From NCBI GenBank assembly GCA_963832785.1, contig CAWHVF010000004.1, positions 1 to 64,000 on the forward strand: 64,000 nt of DNA. Reading direction: 5' to 3'. The stretch is from CAWBRT01 sp963832785 (GTDB lineage: Bacteria; Acidobacteriota; Terriglobia; Terriglobales; Acidobacteriaceae). Below the pieces are notes generated by a model, which saw nothing but the letters and a program-made list of their open reading frames with translations, was not told the DNA's origin and did not search any database. Positions 9,625 to 16,949 of this stretch are shown here, piece by piece. Numbering within the stretch: the stretch's first letter is position 1; every line of letters starts with the position of its first letter. The position numbers were made by a program, and so were the translations under genes.

Positions 9625-9652
9625 GTGCCAAACACGCTCTACCGTTTGGCAC
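9625..9652. repeat. 9-bp perfect inverted repeat GTGCCAAAC / GTTTGGCAC
   Basis: Arms 9625-9633 and 9644-9652 are perfectly complementary with a 10-base spacer. It lies about 140 bases upstream of ardC and after the higA terminator, so it may be part of the ardC promoter region. A repressor-binding site is one possibility. Confidence 0.45.
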
Positions 9653-9767
9653 GCGGACGCGCTGTCCCGAAGGGCCGTCCCGGAGCGTTAGCGGAGTGGG
9701 CGCACTCGTCCGGCGGAAGTGAAGAAACGGCTGCGCGGCCAAGCGCAATCCGACGAAGGTGGTTTGA

Positions 9768-9797
9768 AAGGCGCTCGGAAGTTGGGGCGAGCGCCTT
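9768..9797 (-). terminator. Terminator-like hairpin after higA-like gene
   Basis: Perfect 8-bp arms (9770-9777 GGCGCTCG and 9788-9795 CGAGCGCC) lie 25-50 bases downstream of the antitoxin stop on the minus strand and are followed by TTTC. The T tract is weak. The block resembles the parB-like terminator at 6806-6840 in sequence, which points to duplication. Confidence 0.5.
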
Positions 9798-9820
9798 GGG
9801 GGCGAAGTTGGGTTGGTCTT

Positions 9821-10147
9821 CTAAGCCACGTGCACGCGAGCCCGTGACCGAGAGCGCGGGCAGCCTTGCACCGTGATCTTGATGTCTTGTCCAAGCAGAA
9901 GCAGAAAACGTATTAACCGTTCCAGCGAAAAGCCCGAGAGACGTCCCCGCATGAGAGCCGAAACCTTGGGTTGATCAACCCCCAGCAGTTTGGCGGTCTG
10001 GGCTTGGGTGAGCCTTTTGTCGCGAACCAGGAGCGTAATTTTGTGGGCCAGCTCAGCCTTGGCAAGCGATTCCTCCGGATTCGGCATACCCAGATCGGCA
10101 AATACGTTGCCGCTGCTGACGGTGTAATCCAGTTGGCGTTTTGTCAT
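9821..10147 (-). CDS. HigA-like XRE-family antitoxin
   Basis: The protein has 108 residues with a helix-turn-helix of the XRE type (about residues 46-70: LTQAQTAKLLGVDQPKVSALMRGR) followed by FSLERLIRFLLLLGQDIKITV. This is typical of antitoxins paired with HigB/Gp49-like toxins. It overlaps the toxin gene by four bases (ATGA), with the toxin first, the HigBA order. It probably binds the toxin and represses the shared promoter through the palindromes at 10517-10540. The last ten residues are Arg-rich and may be a divergent tail. Such modules are common stabilisers of mobile elements. Confidence 0.83.
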   Translation of the reverse strand: MTKRQLDYTVSSGNVFADLGMPNPEESLAKAELAHKITLLVRDKRLTQAQTAKLLGVDQPKVSALMRGRLSGFSLERLIRFLLLLGQDIKITVQGCPRSRSRARVHVA

Positions 10148-10497
10148 CGTTTATTTCCCCACTCCCGGTCTATTTCAATAGCACGTTGCAGCCGCTGTTT
10201 TACCAGCTCCATCACGCTCTTGGGTGTTGCTATACCCTGCCTCGCCTTCTTCTGGAAGGCATGCAGCACATACACGGCCTTCTCCAGTTTCACGGTATAG
10301 ACGGTCCGAAACGTGTCGCCCTGATAATCGGAAACAACCTCCAGGACTCCGGCCCCGACATTCTTCAATGGCTTGGCGTCGATGTGCTTGCCGCCCATCT
10401 GTGCCTGATAAAGGGCAAAGCCCATGTGTTGCTGTACGACCCGCGGAAACTCCCGCAGCTTGCGGTGCGAGTCGGCGACGAAGATCAATGGTTTCAT
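10144..10497 (-). CDS. HigB/Gp49-like toxin (RelE superfamily)
   Basis: The protein has 117 residues with the signature of the phage-derived Gp49-like toxin family: FVADSHRKLREFP at the start, the KPLKNVGAGVLEVVSDYQGDTFRTVY core strand region and YVLHAFQKKARQGI near residue 80. Family members are ribosome-dependent mRNA interferases. It is transcribed first, with the HTH antitoxin overlapping its stop codon. A promoter with an embedded palindrome lies 20-48 bases upstream. Catalytic residues in this family are basic and aromatic; R, K and Y residues in the expected strand are present, but activity cannot be judged. Confidence 0.85.
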   Translation of the reverse strand: MKPLIFVADSHRKLREFPRVVQQHMGFALYQAQMGGKHIDAKPLKNVGAGVLEVVSDYQGDTFRTVYTVKLEKAVYVLHAFQKKARQGIATPKSVMELVKQRLQRAIEIDREWGNKR

Positions 10498-10515
10498 CGG
10501 ACCTTACAAGACTCC

Positions 10516-10545
10516 AATATGCCAGATATGGCATATCTGGGTCAA
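10516..10545 (-). promoter_or_regulatory. higBA promoter with embedded operator palindromes
   Basis: On the minus strand TTGACC (10540-10545) and CATATT (10516-10521) form -35 and -10 hexamers with an 18-base spacer. The spacer overlaps a perfect palindrome, CCAGATATG / CATATCTGG around one central base (10522-10540), and a second one, ATATGCCA / TGGCATAT (10517-10536). The arrangement is that of an autoregulated toxin-antitoxin promoter. Confidence 0.65.
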
Positions 10546-10596
10546 GAACATCTTTCGGGGATGAATCAAATCCGCGCATTAAAAATAGGGGCTTTA

Positions 10597-10651
10597 GGGG
10601 ATTATTGCCTAAACGGAACGAGTCGGTTCAAAAAGGCAAAGATCGGGTCAG
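10597..10651 (+). promoter_or_regulatory. Operator-like element upstream of xis-int (copy B)
   Basis: This is the plus-strand counterpart of the element at 6637-6691, sharing GATTATTGCC, AAACGGAA, AGTCGG and TCAAAA blocks in order. The right arm of the inverted repeat is degenerate here. It ends 72 bases before the proposed xis start. It suggests common control of transfer and excision genes; this is inferred from sequence and spacing only. Confidence 0.5.
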
Positions 10652-10723
10652 AGTTTCTGGCCTCTACCTTAACGAGACCGAGCCAGGGAGTCTGTTTTGC
10701 GCTGGCCAGCTTTGAGGTGCTTT

Positions 10724-10987
10724 GTGCTGAACCCGATTCCGTTTCCCTCTTCCGCCGTAACCCTTGAGCCCTTTGTAGATGCCGTCCGCGCGGCGGAATT
10801 CCTTGCAATGTCACGCAAGACCCTCCTTGCCTTGGCGCGCAAAGGATATTTGCCTGGCCATCCCGTCGGACAGGGGGTGCGCAAGGTGTGGAAATTTCGC
10901 CTGTCCGAACTCGATTCTTGGATGAAATCCGGGGTAAGATCAGGTAGCGACCAGGGCCGTTTCCAAGAAAGGAGAGGATTTCGATGA
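10724..10987 (+). CDS. Excisionase-like small helix-turn-helix protein
   Basis: The protein has about 87 residues. The core (VDAVRAAEFLAMSRKTLLALARKGYLPGHPVGQGVRKVWKF) followed by RLSELDSWM is the MerR-like/HTH_17 excisionase fold, which binds DNA next to attachment sites and steers integrase toward excision. A GTG start at 10724 with GAGGTG upstream is preferred; an ATG at 10697 would add nine residues. The stop overlaps the integrase ATG (ATGA), so the two are translationally coupled, as expected for a xis-int pair. Confidence 0.75.
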   Translation: MLNPIPFPSSAVTLEPFVDAVRAAEFLAMSRKTLLALARKGYLPGHPVGQGVRKVWKFRLSELDSWMKSGVRSGSDQGRFQERRGFR

Positions 10988-12159
10988 AACGGCCGCGTTA
11001 TCAGTTTGGTGCTTTGTATCAAGAACCCCGTAAAAACGGTCCGGATGTTTGGGTATACCGGTGGCGGGAGGCGGGTGCCAGTGGCAAACGCCAGTTACGT
11101 AAGCAGATCGTAGGCACGGTTCGCGAGTTCCACTCGCGTACCGATGCCCAGCAGGCGGTGGAAGCTCTCCGCGTTAGCGTCAACAAGCAGACGGTCGAAC
11201 AGTGTTCACTGCCTGCGAATTTCGCGATGCTCGTAGAGCATTACCGGCTGAAGGAGATGCCGATGGACACGCACGAGCGCAAAACCAGGGGAACAAAGCT
11301 CGTGTACAACAGCAATCTGAACAGCCACATTCTGCCGCGCTGGGGGCGATATCCCCTGCGACGGATCAACAGTGTGGAGGTTGAAGAGTGGCTGAAGTCG
11401 CTGAAACTTGCTCCGGCGACCAAAGCCAAACTTCGGAATGTGATGAGCGCGATTTTCCGCCACGCGATCCGGTGGGGTTGGTTGGGACAGCAAGAGAACC
11501 CCATCGCCCTGGTGCGGGTCAGCGCGAGACGGAAACGTATTCCAGTGGTCCTCACAGCGAAAGAGTTTCAGACGCTTTTTGCTAAGCTTCCAGATCGGGA
11601 GCGGGCGATGGGCGCGGTTTGTGCAACCACGGGGCTGAGGATCAGTGAGGTTCTCGGTCTGAAATGGGAGGACATCGACTTCGGCCAAAAGACTGCGAAT
11701 GTCCAAAGGTCGTTTGTCGACGGAAGCGTGGGCAGATGCAAGAGCGAGATTTCGCAACAGGCTGTGCCGGTTGACGGGATCGCGCTTGAGGAACTCGCTG
11801 CGTGGCGTTCCGCATGTCTGTATTCGAAGGCGGACGATTGGGTGTTCGGCAGCGAACGAGTATTCGGACGCCTGCCGGTCTGGCCCGACAGTTCGCGGAC
11901 GAAAGTACTGCAACCGGCGGCCCGCAAGGCGGGAATCACCAAACAAGTCGGTTGGCACACTTTTCGGCATACCTACAGCTCGTTGCTGGTGGAGTGTGCA
12001 AACGATGTCAAGGTGGTACAGGAACTCATGCGGCACGCAAAGGTGAGCACCACAATGGACGTGTACACACATGCTCGCATGGAACAGAAGCGCGTCGCCC
12101 AGAGCAAGGTGGTGGACGTGCTTTTCAGCAGGAGTTCGCAGAAGGAGGCTACAGCATGA
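10984..12159 (+). CDS. int: Tyrosine recombinase / integrase of the ICE
   Basis: The protein has 391 residues, with an N-terminal arm-binding region, a SAM-like core-binding domain (about residues 75-175) and a C-terminal catalytic domain. The catalytic set is complete: R219 (TTGLRISE), probable K253, H325 and R328 (HTFRHTYSSLL), H351 (MRHAKVSTTMDVYTH) and nucleophile Y361. It should integrate and excise the element at a tRNA gene. The stop is 76 bases from the 3' end of tRNA-Val, the usual layout for integrases using tRNA attachment sites. It is coupled to the xis-like gene upstream. Confidence 0.93.
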   Translation: MKRPRYQFGALYQEPRKNGPDVWVYRWREAGASGKRQLRKQIVGTVREFHSRTDAQQAVEALRVSVNKQTVEQCSLPANFAMLVEHYRLKEMPMDTHERKTRGTKLVYNSNLNSHILPRWGRYPLRRINSVEVEEWLKSLKLAPATKAKLRNVMSAIFRHAIRWGWLGQQENPIALVRVSARRKRIPVVLTAKEFQTLFAKLPDRERAMGAVCATTGLRISEVLGLKWEDIDFGQKTANVQRSFVDGSVGRCKSEISQQAVPVDGIALEELAAWRSACLYSKADDWVFGSERVFGRLPVWPDSSRTKVLQPAARKAGITKQVGWHTFRHTYSSLLVECANDVKVVQELMRHAKVSTTMDVYTHARMEQKRVAQSKVVDVLFSRSSQKEATA

Positions 12160-12168
12160 GCAGGAGAG

Positions 12169-12207
12169 TGTTCCCATACTGTTCCCACGCGGTGGGTAGT
12201 GTTCCCA
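12169..12207 (+). repeat. Three direct repeats TGTTCCCA between int and tRNA-Val
   Basis: Exact copies of TGTTCCCA lie at 12169-12176, 12180-12187 and 12200-12207, all in the same orientation, in the 76-bp gap between the integrase stop and the tRNA 3' end. Starts are 11 and 20 bases apart, about one and two helical turns. They are candidate integrase arm-type binding sites. Confidence 0.5.
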
Positions 12208-12235
12208 AATTTTCGCTGGAGGTTGTTGAAAGATA

Positions 12236-12262
12236 TGGTAGGCACGTGGGGACTCGAACCCC
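12236..12262. other. Probable attachment-site core at tRNA-Val 3' end
   Basis: Integrases of this type recombine within the 3' part of a tRNA gene and leave a direct repeat of it at the other element end. The 3' end of tRNA-Val next to int is therefore the likely att core and right boundary of the element. The other copy would lie left of this window, so the exact limits are not seen. Confidence 0.45.
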
Positions 12263-12312
12263 AGACCTCTACCGTGTCAAGGTAGCGCTCTAACCAACTG
12301 AGCTACGCGCCT
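12236..12312 (-). tRNA. tRNA-Val (GAC anticodon)
   Basis: The minus strand folds as a full cloverleaf with a 7-bp acceptor stem, a D arm beginning GCTCAGTTGG, a 5-bp anticodon stem CTACC/GGTAG enclosing TTGACAC (anticodon GAC), a T arm with GGTTCGAGTCC and an encoded 3' CCA. The 3' end faces the integrase. It is probably the chromosomal integration target. Confidence 0.95.
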
Positions 12313-12675
12313 ATGCGCCTAATTCTACCACCTGCGGCGCGATCTCAAAATGGCCATTGCAAACGGTGTATCGTCTTAATTTGACAATGACTTAGCAACT
12401 GATCAGAGCCCGGCCCCGACGCCGCGCTCGTCCTCGCCGCAGCCAGTGAAGACAAACTTCCGGGACAATGCTTATTCAAGCATTTATTCTCTGCTCCGAG
12501 GTTCGGGCAACGGGAGTGTCTGTAAGGCCGATATCACAGCCGTTGACCGCTGCCCCGCTCCATTGTCACGCAGCCAAGTTCCCGCAAGTTGTAGCAACGC
12601 TCCAGTAAAGGCAATCGCTGCAGCCCAGTGCTAAGGCATCTCTGCACTATAAAGTGACTACTATTCTGTCCATCA
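12313..12675. other. Intergenic stretch between tRNA-Val and permease gene
   Basis: This 363-bp stretch contains only short open frames without recognisable domains. It must hold the promoter of tRNA-Val and the end of the permease transcript. No clear terminator or repeat was seen. Confidence 0.5.
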
Positions 12676-14190
12676 CTACTCCACGGGAAGTCGCGCATGG
12701 GCTTCGGCCTGAAGGTTGATGCCATTGCGACGGGCAATGCGGCTGGCGCCGAGATAGATGGCAACGGCAATGACAATGGCCATCACCGCCTGAAAGCTGG
12801 GTTGAAACATCCACGGCGTCTTGGGCACGACGATAATGCTCTGCAGCAAACCAACGGCCACAATGATGGCCAGCGCTCCCGCAATTAGCGTGCTCTTGCG
12901 GCCGACCACCGCTTCCGACCAGAAGCTTCTGAGTGCCCGATTGAGGCGCAGATTGAATACACCAACTCCCAGCATGCCAAAGACCAGAACCAGGCTCATG
13001 GCGCGCAGCGTGACGCCGATGGCCCATCCGAAAAACGTGGCCTCCAGCAGAAACACCGATCCCAGCAGAGCCGTCACCAGCAGGGCGACATCGGGCGCCT
13101 TGGTTCTGGCCGTATGCATGAAGGATTTCGGCAGCAGCCCGTCCTGGGCCCAGGCAAACAAGTAACGCGAAGAGTCCAGCATCTGCGGAGCCACCGTCTT
13201 GCCTACGATCAACATCACAAGCACGTTCACCAGCACGGCGATGGCGTGCGGCGCAGCCATTCCGATCAGGCCGGGAGTGGTGGCCAGCTCGGCATGTTTG
13301 GAGTCCACCAGCGGTTTGACCGCCCACCAGGGCACGGCATGGAAGAGCGCCAGGCTGACCAGGGAGTAAAGAATAAAGGCCGTCAGCCAACCAAGAAATA
13401 TGCCGCGGGGCATGGTCCGCGTAGCGTCGCGCGCCTCGCCGCCCAACGAGGTAGCGGCCGTCAGGCCACCGTAGGCGAACATAAACAGGGTGATGACGGA
13501 GAGGAACGCCTCAAAAGACGGTGTGGCCTGCGCCGGCGTCGGCGGCGGCGGCGTGTGCCCCAATACGCGCTGAACCGAATCCAGGACCGCCGAATGCGGC
13601 GTGCTGAATCCATAGAACATGGTGATGCCGGCAGCAATAATCACCAGCCCCATGATGAACACCACGAACATTCCGTAGCGGCGCACGCCGGAGTAATGCA
13701 GGCCGAAAATAAGCCAGATGAGCGCAAGCCCAATGATCACGTGGCCGGCGTGTGTAACCGCCCATCCACCCGGCAGCCCGAGCGCCTCCAGGCTGGAGGC
13801 GAGGAACGAGGCAAAGCTGAACGACAGAAAGCCAATGCCGGCCACAATGCCAACAAACCAGAGAAAGGCGACGACGAAACCGACCGGCAGGTTCAGCGAG
13901 CGCGTCAGCCACACGTAGGTAGAGCCGGCGCGCGGAATGACGCTTGCGAAGCGCATAAAAAGGACGACCTTCGGAAGCAGCACGATCCCCGCCACTACCA
14001 TCGCCAGGGGAACCAGATAGGTGACCTTCGGGTAGGTGCCTAAACTGCTGGTGAGCACGAAATTGATGCCGCTGCCGTACTCCTGCGACAAGGCGGACGC
14101 CACGATGGCAGCGACACCCACAACCTTGGCCAAGTGCTCTACCGGTTCATTAGTCGGGAAATCAGGTGGTATGGAAGGATGGGCCGCCAT
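12676..14190 (-). CDS. APC-family amino acid permease
   Basis: The protein has about 504 residues with 12 or more hydrophobic segments. The first conserved helix contains the unwound substrate-binding stretch (ALSQEYGSGIN), followed by the FMRFASVIPRAGSTYVWLTRSL motif typical of amino acid-polyamine-organocation transporters. Later FMFAYGGLTAATSLGGEARDATRTMPRGI matches the consensus region of helix 6 and the next loop. The ATG at 14190 is chosen because GGAGA precedes it; a longer frame adds eight residues. It imports an amino acid or amine by cation symport or exchange; the substrate cannot be read. It stands alone on the minus strand, first gene outside the mobile element. Confidence 0.87.
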   Translation of the reverse strand: MAAHPSIPPDFPTNEPVEHLAKVVGVAAIVASALSQEYGSGINFVLTSSLGTYPKVTYLVPLAMVVAGIVLLPKVVLFMRFASVIPRAGSTYVWLTRSLNLPVGFVVAFLWFVGIVAGIGFLSFSFASFLASSLEALGLPGGWAVTHAGHVIIGLALIWLIFGLHYSGVRRYGMFVVFIMGLVIIAAGITMFYGFSTPHSAVLDSVQRVLGHTPPPPTPAQATPSFEAFLSVITLFMFAYGGLTAATSLGGEARDATRTMPRGIFLGWLTAFILYSLVSLALFHAVPWWAVKPLVDSKHAELATTPGLIGMAAPHAIAVLVNVLVMLIVGKTVAPQMLDSSRYLFAWAQDGLLPKSFMHTARTKAPDVALLVTALLGSVFLLEATFFGWAIGVTLRAMSLVLVFGMLGVGVFNLRLNRALRSFWSEAVVGRKSTLIAGALAIIVAVGLLQSIIVVPKTPWMFQPSFQAVMAIVIAVAIYLGASRIARRNGINLQAEAHARLPVE

Positions 14191-14544
14191 GACATTTCTC
14201 CAATCGGGACGCATTCAAGGGAACTGTTGTCCAGGACTTGCGAACTACGCGCCCGGTTCGCAGCTTGCCGGAGGCGCCGGCTCGAAAGCAGTTCAACAGC
14301 AGCTTTGCGAACAATGCAGTTGTTCGAGAGCTATCCAACAATATGCGTCCTTTCACCATAAGGTTGTCAGGCGCCCGCTTCGCGGTCATTGCCGCGCAGC
14401 TACACCGGACAGAGCGCAACGGCGCTCCTCACCGCACGGAGCTGCTGCCAGCGCGGATCGCTGCCAGCGCCAGAGTTGATCTACGCGTCAATGACACGAC
14501 GATGGAGAAAGTTTTCGGTTGAGTGCTACAGATTCCGCGCCGGA
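14191..14544. other. Intergenic stretch between livF end and permease start
   Basis: This stretch of 354 bp has overlapping short open frames on both strands with no recognisable product. It should carry the permease promoter. No strong hairpin was identified. Confidence 0.45.
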
Positions 14545-15249
14545 TCAGATGCCGAGGTATGCCGCCCGCACCTGCTCGTTGTTCACCAGCTCTGCGCTGG
14601 ACCCCTCCATGACAACGCGGCCGGTTTCCAGCACATAGGCGCGGCTGGAAACACCCAAGGCCTCCACCAGGCTCTGCTCGATAAGAAGGATGGATACTCC
14701 CTGGCGGGAAATATTCTGGATAGTTTTAAATACGCTTTCTACAACAATAGGCGCCAGTCCCAGCGAGGGCTCGTCCAGAATCAGGAGCTTCGGACGGCTC
14801 ATCAAGCCACGGCCTATGGCCAGCATCTGTTGTTGTCCGCCGCTGAGCGAGCCTCCCAGGTGGTCCTTTTTCTCCTTCAGCATCGGGAACAGCTCGTAAA
14901 CCTGCTCCAGGGTCTGGCTGCGGTGGACCTTGGCCGAACGAACATAAGCGCCCAGCAGCAGGTTGTCATTGACGCTTAGTTGCGCAAGGACGCCGCGGCC
15001 CTGCGGAATGTGGGCAATCCCCAGGGACGGCAGGGTGTGGGCGGGAAGCTTGGTGATCTCCTGGCCGTCAAAGCGAATGCTGCCGGACCAGACGCGGAGG
15101 AGCCCGGAAATGGCGCGCAGCAGCGTGGTCTTGCCGGCGCCGTTAGAACCGACAAGCGCGACCGTCTCGCCGGCGCCCACTTTTACCGAGACGCCGTCCA
15201 GCACCTTCATGTCGCCATAGCCCGTGGTCACTTGTTGGACTTCAAGCAC
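14545..15249 (-). CDS. livF: LivF-type ABC transporter ATP-binding protein
   Basis: The protein has 234 residues, the normal size for LivF. It has a Walker A motif (GSNGAGKTT, near residue 35), Q-loop region, the LivF-typical signature SLSGGQQQMLAIGRGLMSRPK and Walker B LLILDEPSLGLAP, followed by the switch-His replaced context LLIEQ. LivF pairs with LivG to drive branched-chain amino-acid-type importers. Its start overlaps the livG end by eight bases. It is the last gene of the livKHMGF operon. Confidence 0.92.
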   Translation of the reverse strand: MLEVQQVTTGYGDMKVLDGVSVKVGAGETVALVGSNGAGKTTLLRAISGLLRVWSGSIRFDGQEITKLPAHTLPSLGIAHIPQGRGVLAQLSVNDNLLLGAYVRSAKVHRSQTLEQVYELFPMLKEKKDHLGGSLSGGQQQMLAIGRGLMSRPKLLILDEPSLGLAPIVVESVFKTIQNISRQGVSILLIEQSLVEALGVSSRAYVLETGRVVMEGSSAELVNNEQVRAAYLGI

Positions 15250-15961
15250 GTTTGTAACTCTCCCCTAGATACGCTTTTATGACCTTCTCGTCGCGCATGA
15301 CGACGTCCGGCGAACCCTCGGCCAGGAGCTCTCCCTGGTTCAACACCACGATGCGGTGGCACAGAGAAACCACCGCTCTCATGACGTGCTCTATAAAGAT
15401 GATGCTGATGCCGTTCTTGTTGAGCAGGCGCACCAGGTCGAGGCCCTCTGCCATTTCATGCGGATTAAGGCCGGCCAGGCACTCGTCCGACATGATGATT
15501 TTGGGCTTCAGCGCCAGCGCACGGCAGAGGTCCAGGCGCCGCCGCTTCTCCACCGGCAGGCTGGAGCTTTTTCTGTAAGCCACGTCCTTGAGGCCGGTAA
15601 TCTCTATGCATTCCATGGCGGCTGCTTCCGCCTCAGGCGTGTTGCGGGCGCGCAGCAGCGCCGCCACGGTAACGTTCTCCAGCACGGTCAAATTCATGAA
15701 TGGCCGCGATGACTGGAACGTTCTGGCAACTCCGTGGCGGGCCATCGCCGGCGGTGTCTGCGCCGTGACATCAACACCTTCCAGCAGCACCCTGCCGCCG
15801 TCGGGCCGGTAGAGACCTGCGATGGCGTTTACCAGCGTCGACTTGCCGGAACCGTTCGGCCCGATTAATCCGAGGATCTCGCCACGCTCGAGTTGCAGCG
15901 AAACGTCTTTCAGCGCATGCACGCCGCCGAAAGACTTCTTTAGGTTGGTTACTTTAAGCAT
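15242..15961 (-). CDS. livG: LivG-type ABC transporter ATP-binding protein
   Basis: The protein has about 239 residues with Walker A GPNGSGKST, the LivG insertion region RTFQSSRPFMNLTVLENV, and Walker B IIMSDECLAGL, followed by the LivG C-terminal tail ending YLGESYKRA. The signature motif SSLPVEKRRRLDLCRAL departs from the canonical LSGGQ-like form, which is unusual: the Gly-Gly pair is absent. The B-loop also reads SDECLAGL instead of LDEPxxGL. The start at 15961 overlaps the livM stop, so translation is probably coupled. It pairs with LivF. Confidence 0.9.
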   Translation of the reverse strand: MLKVTNLKKSFGGVHALKDVSLQLERGEILGLIGPNGSGKSTLVNAIAGLYRPDGGRVLLEGVDVTAQTPPAMARHGVARTFQSSRPFMNLTVLENVTVAALLRARNTPEAEAAAMECIEITGLKDVAYRKSSSLPVEKRRRLDLCRALALKPKIIMSDECLAGLNPHEMAEGLDLVRLLNKNGISIIFIEHVMRAVVSLCHRIVVLNQGELLAEGSPDVVMRDEKVIKAYLGESYKRA

Positions 15962-16949
15962 GGGGTGCATGAGCAACCTGCGTTTTCTCGGCCTCTTCCT
16001 TGGGCCAGAGTTTGTCAAAAAACGAGATGAGCCCGTTAGGTTTGAGGAGAATCACGACGATCAGCAGGGTTCCATAGAGCACCAGATTGGCTCCGCCTCT
16101 TATCCCGCCGAGAAACATATTGGTTAATTCCGTGAGGAGCACAATGACGGCTGCGCCCAGGATGGGTCCCCACAGCGTCCCGATTCCGCCGACGATGACC
16201 ACCACAGCGATTTCAATCGAAAGATTGACGCTAGCAACCCCATCGGGATCGATGTAGCCTACCGTAAAAGCGTAGAGAACGCCACAAGCAGCCACGATGG
16301 CGGCACTGAGCATGAAGGCGATCATCTTGACCCAGGCCGTTCTAACGCCTAGAGATTCGGCGGCGTCCTGGTCTTCACGCACCGCTGCGAGGTAACGGCC
16401 TATTTTCGCGTGCTCCATAATGCGCACAATCGTGAAAACCATGGCCAGCAGAACTAACGCCAGATAGTAATAAGGCGCCTTGGAGTTGAATTGCAGAAAC
16501 AACGGGTCATTGCCATGAAAAGAAATTGGCACGCCGTTGGCACCTGCCGTGAAGTCCTTGAAATGCAGCAGCAGCGTACGCGTGATCTCGCCGGAAGCAA
16601 TCGTGGCCAGGGCGAAATAGGGCCCGCGCAAGCGGAAGCAAGGCAGGCCGATGATGACTGCGGCCACCACCGCAAGCGCCATGCCGATCACTCCGCCCAC
16701 GAGCGGCGTCAATCTCATGTAAACAACGAACAACACCGACGTATAGGCGCCAATGGCAAAGAACACCGAATGACCAAGCGATAGCTGCGCGCCATAACCG
16801 CCTATCAGGTTCCATCCCATCCCCATGGTGGCAAAAAGAAAGACCATGAACAAGATGTGCAAGTAGTAGGGAACCGTTACGAAAAGCGGAATCGCGAGCA
16901 CCACGATGATGGACACCGGCAGGACGAATTTTTGCGTCTTGGGGTTCAT
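15954..16949 (-). CDS. livM: LivM-type ABC transporter permease
   Basis: The protein has 331 residues with about ten hydrophobic segments and the LivM signatures GWNLIGGYGAQLSLGHSVFFAIGAY near residue 45 and GGIGTLWGPILGAAVIVLLTE near residue 255. The loop EDQDAAESLGV is the conserved EAA-like coupling segment of this family. It forms the membrane channel with LivH. Its ATG overlaps the livH stop by four bases (ATGA) and its end overlaps livG, so all genes are tightly coupled. Confidence 0.93.
   Translation of the reverse strand: MNPKTQKFVLPVSIIVVLAIPLFVTVPYYLHILFMVFLFATMGMGWNLIGGYGAQLSLGHSVFFAIGAYTSVLFVVYMRLTPLVGGVIGMALAVVAAVIIGLPCFRLRGPYFALATIASGEITRTLLLHFKDFTAGANGVPISFHGNDPLFLQFNSKAPYYYLALVLLAMVFTIVRIMEHAKIGRYLAAVREDQDAAESLGVRTAWVKMIAFMLSAAIVAACGVLYAFTVGYIDPDGVASVNLSIEIAVVVIVGGIGTLWGPILGAAVIVLLTELTNMFLGGIRGGANLVLYGTLLIVVILLKPNGLISFFDKLWPKEEAEKTQVAHAPHA

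Larger units (their letters stand above)
9489..9820. other. 332-bp gene-free stretch with three inverted repeats
   Basis: Between ardC and higA there is no convincing gene. The stretch holds a long imperfect hairpin (9495-9580), a second inverted repeat (9625-9652) and a terminator-like hairpin (9770-9795). Short open frames across it have no recognisable features. It must include the ardC promoter. Confidence 0.6.

Noticed and set aside
10141..10767. 208-codon plus-strand frame over higBA
   Set aside because: Antisense to the toxin-antitoxin pair, which has matching families, a four-base overlap and a promoter.
12446..12634. 62-codon frame after tRNA-Val
   Set aside because: No ribosome-binding site, domain or membrane segment.
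13114..14043. 309-codon frame opposite the APC permease
   Set aside because: Gln/Arg/His-rich translation with no membrane segments or motifs; the permease on the other strand is clear.
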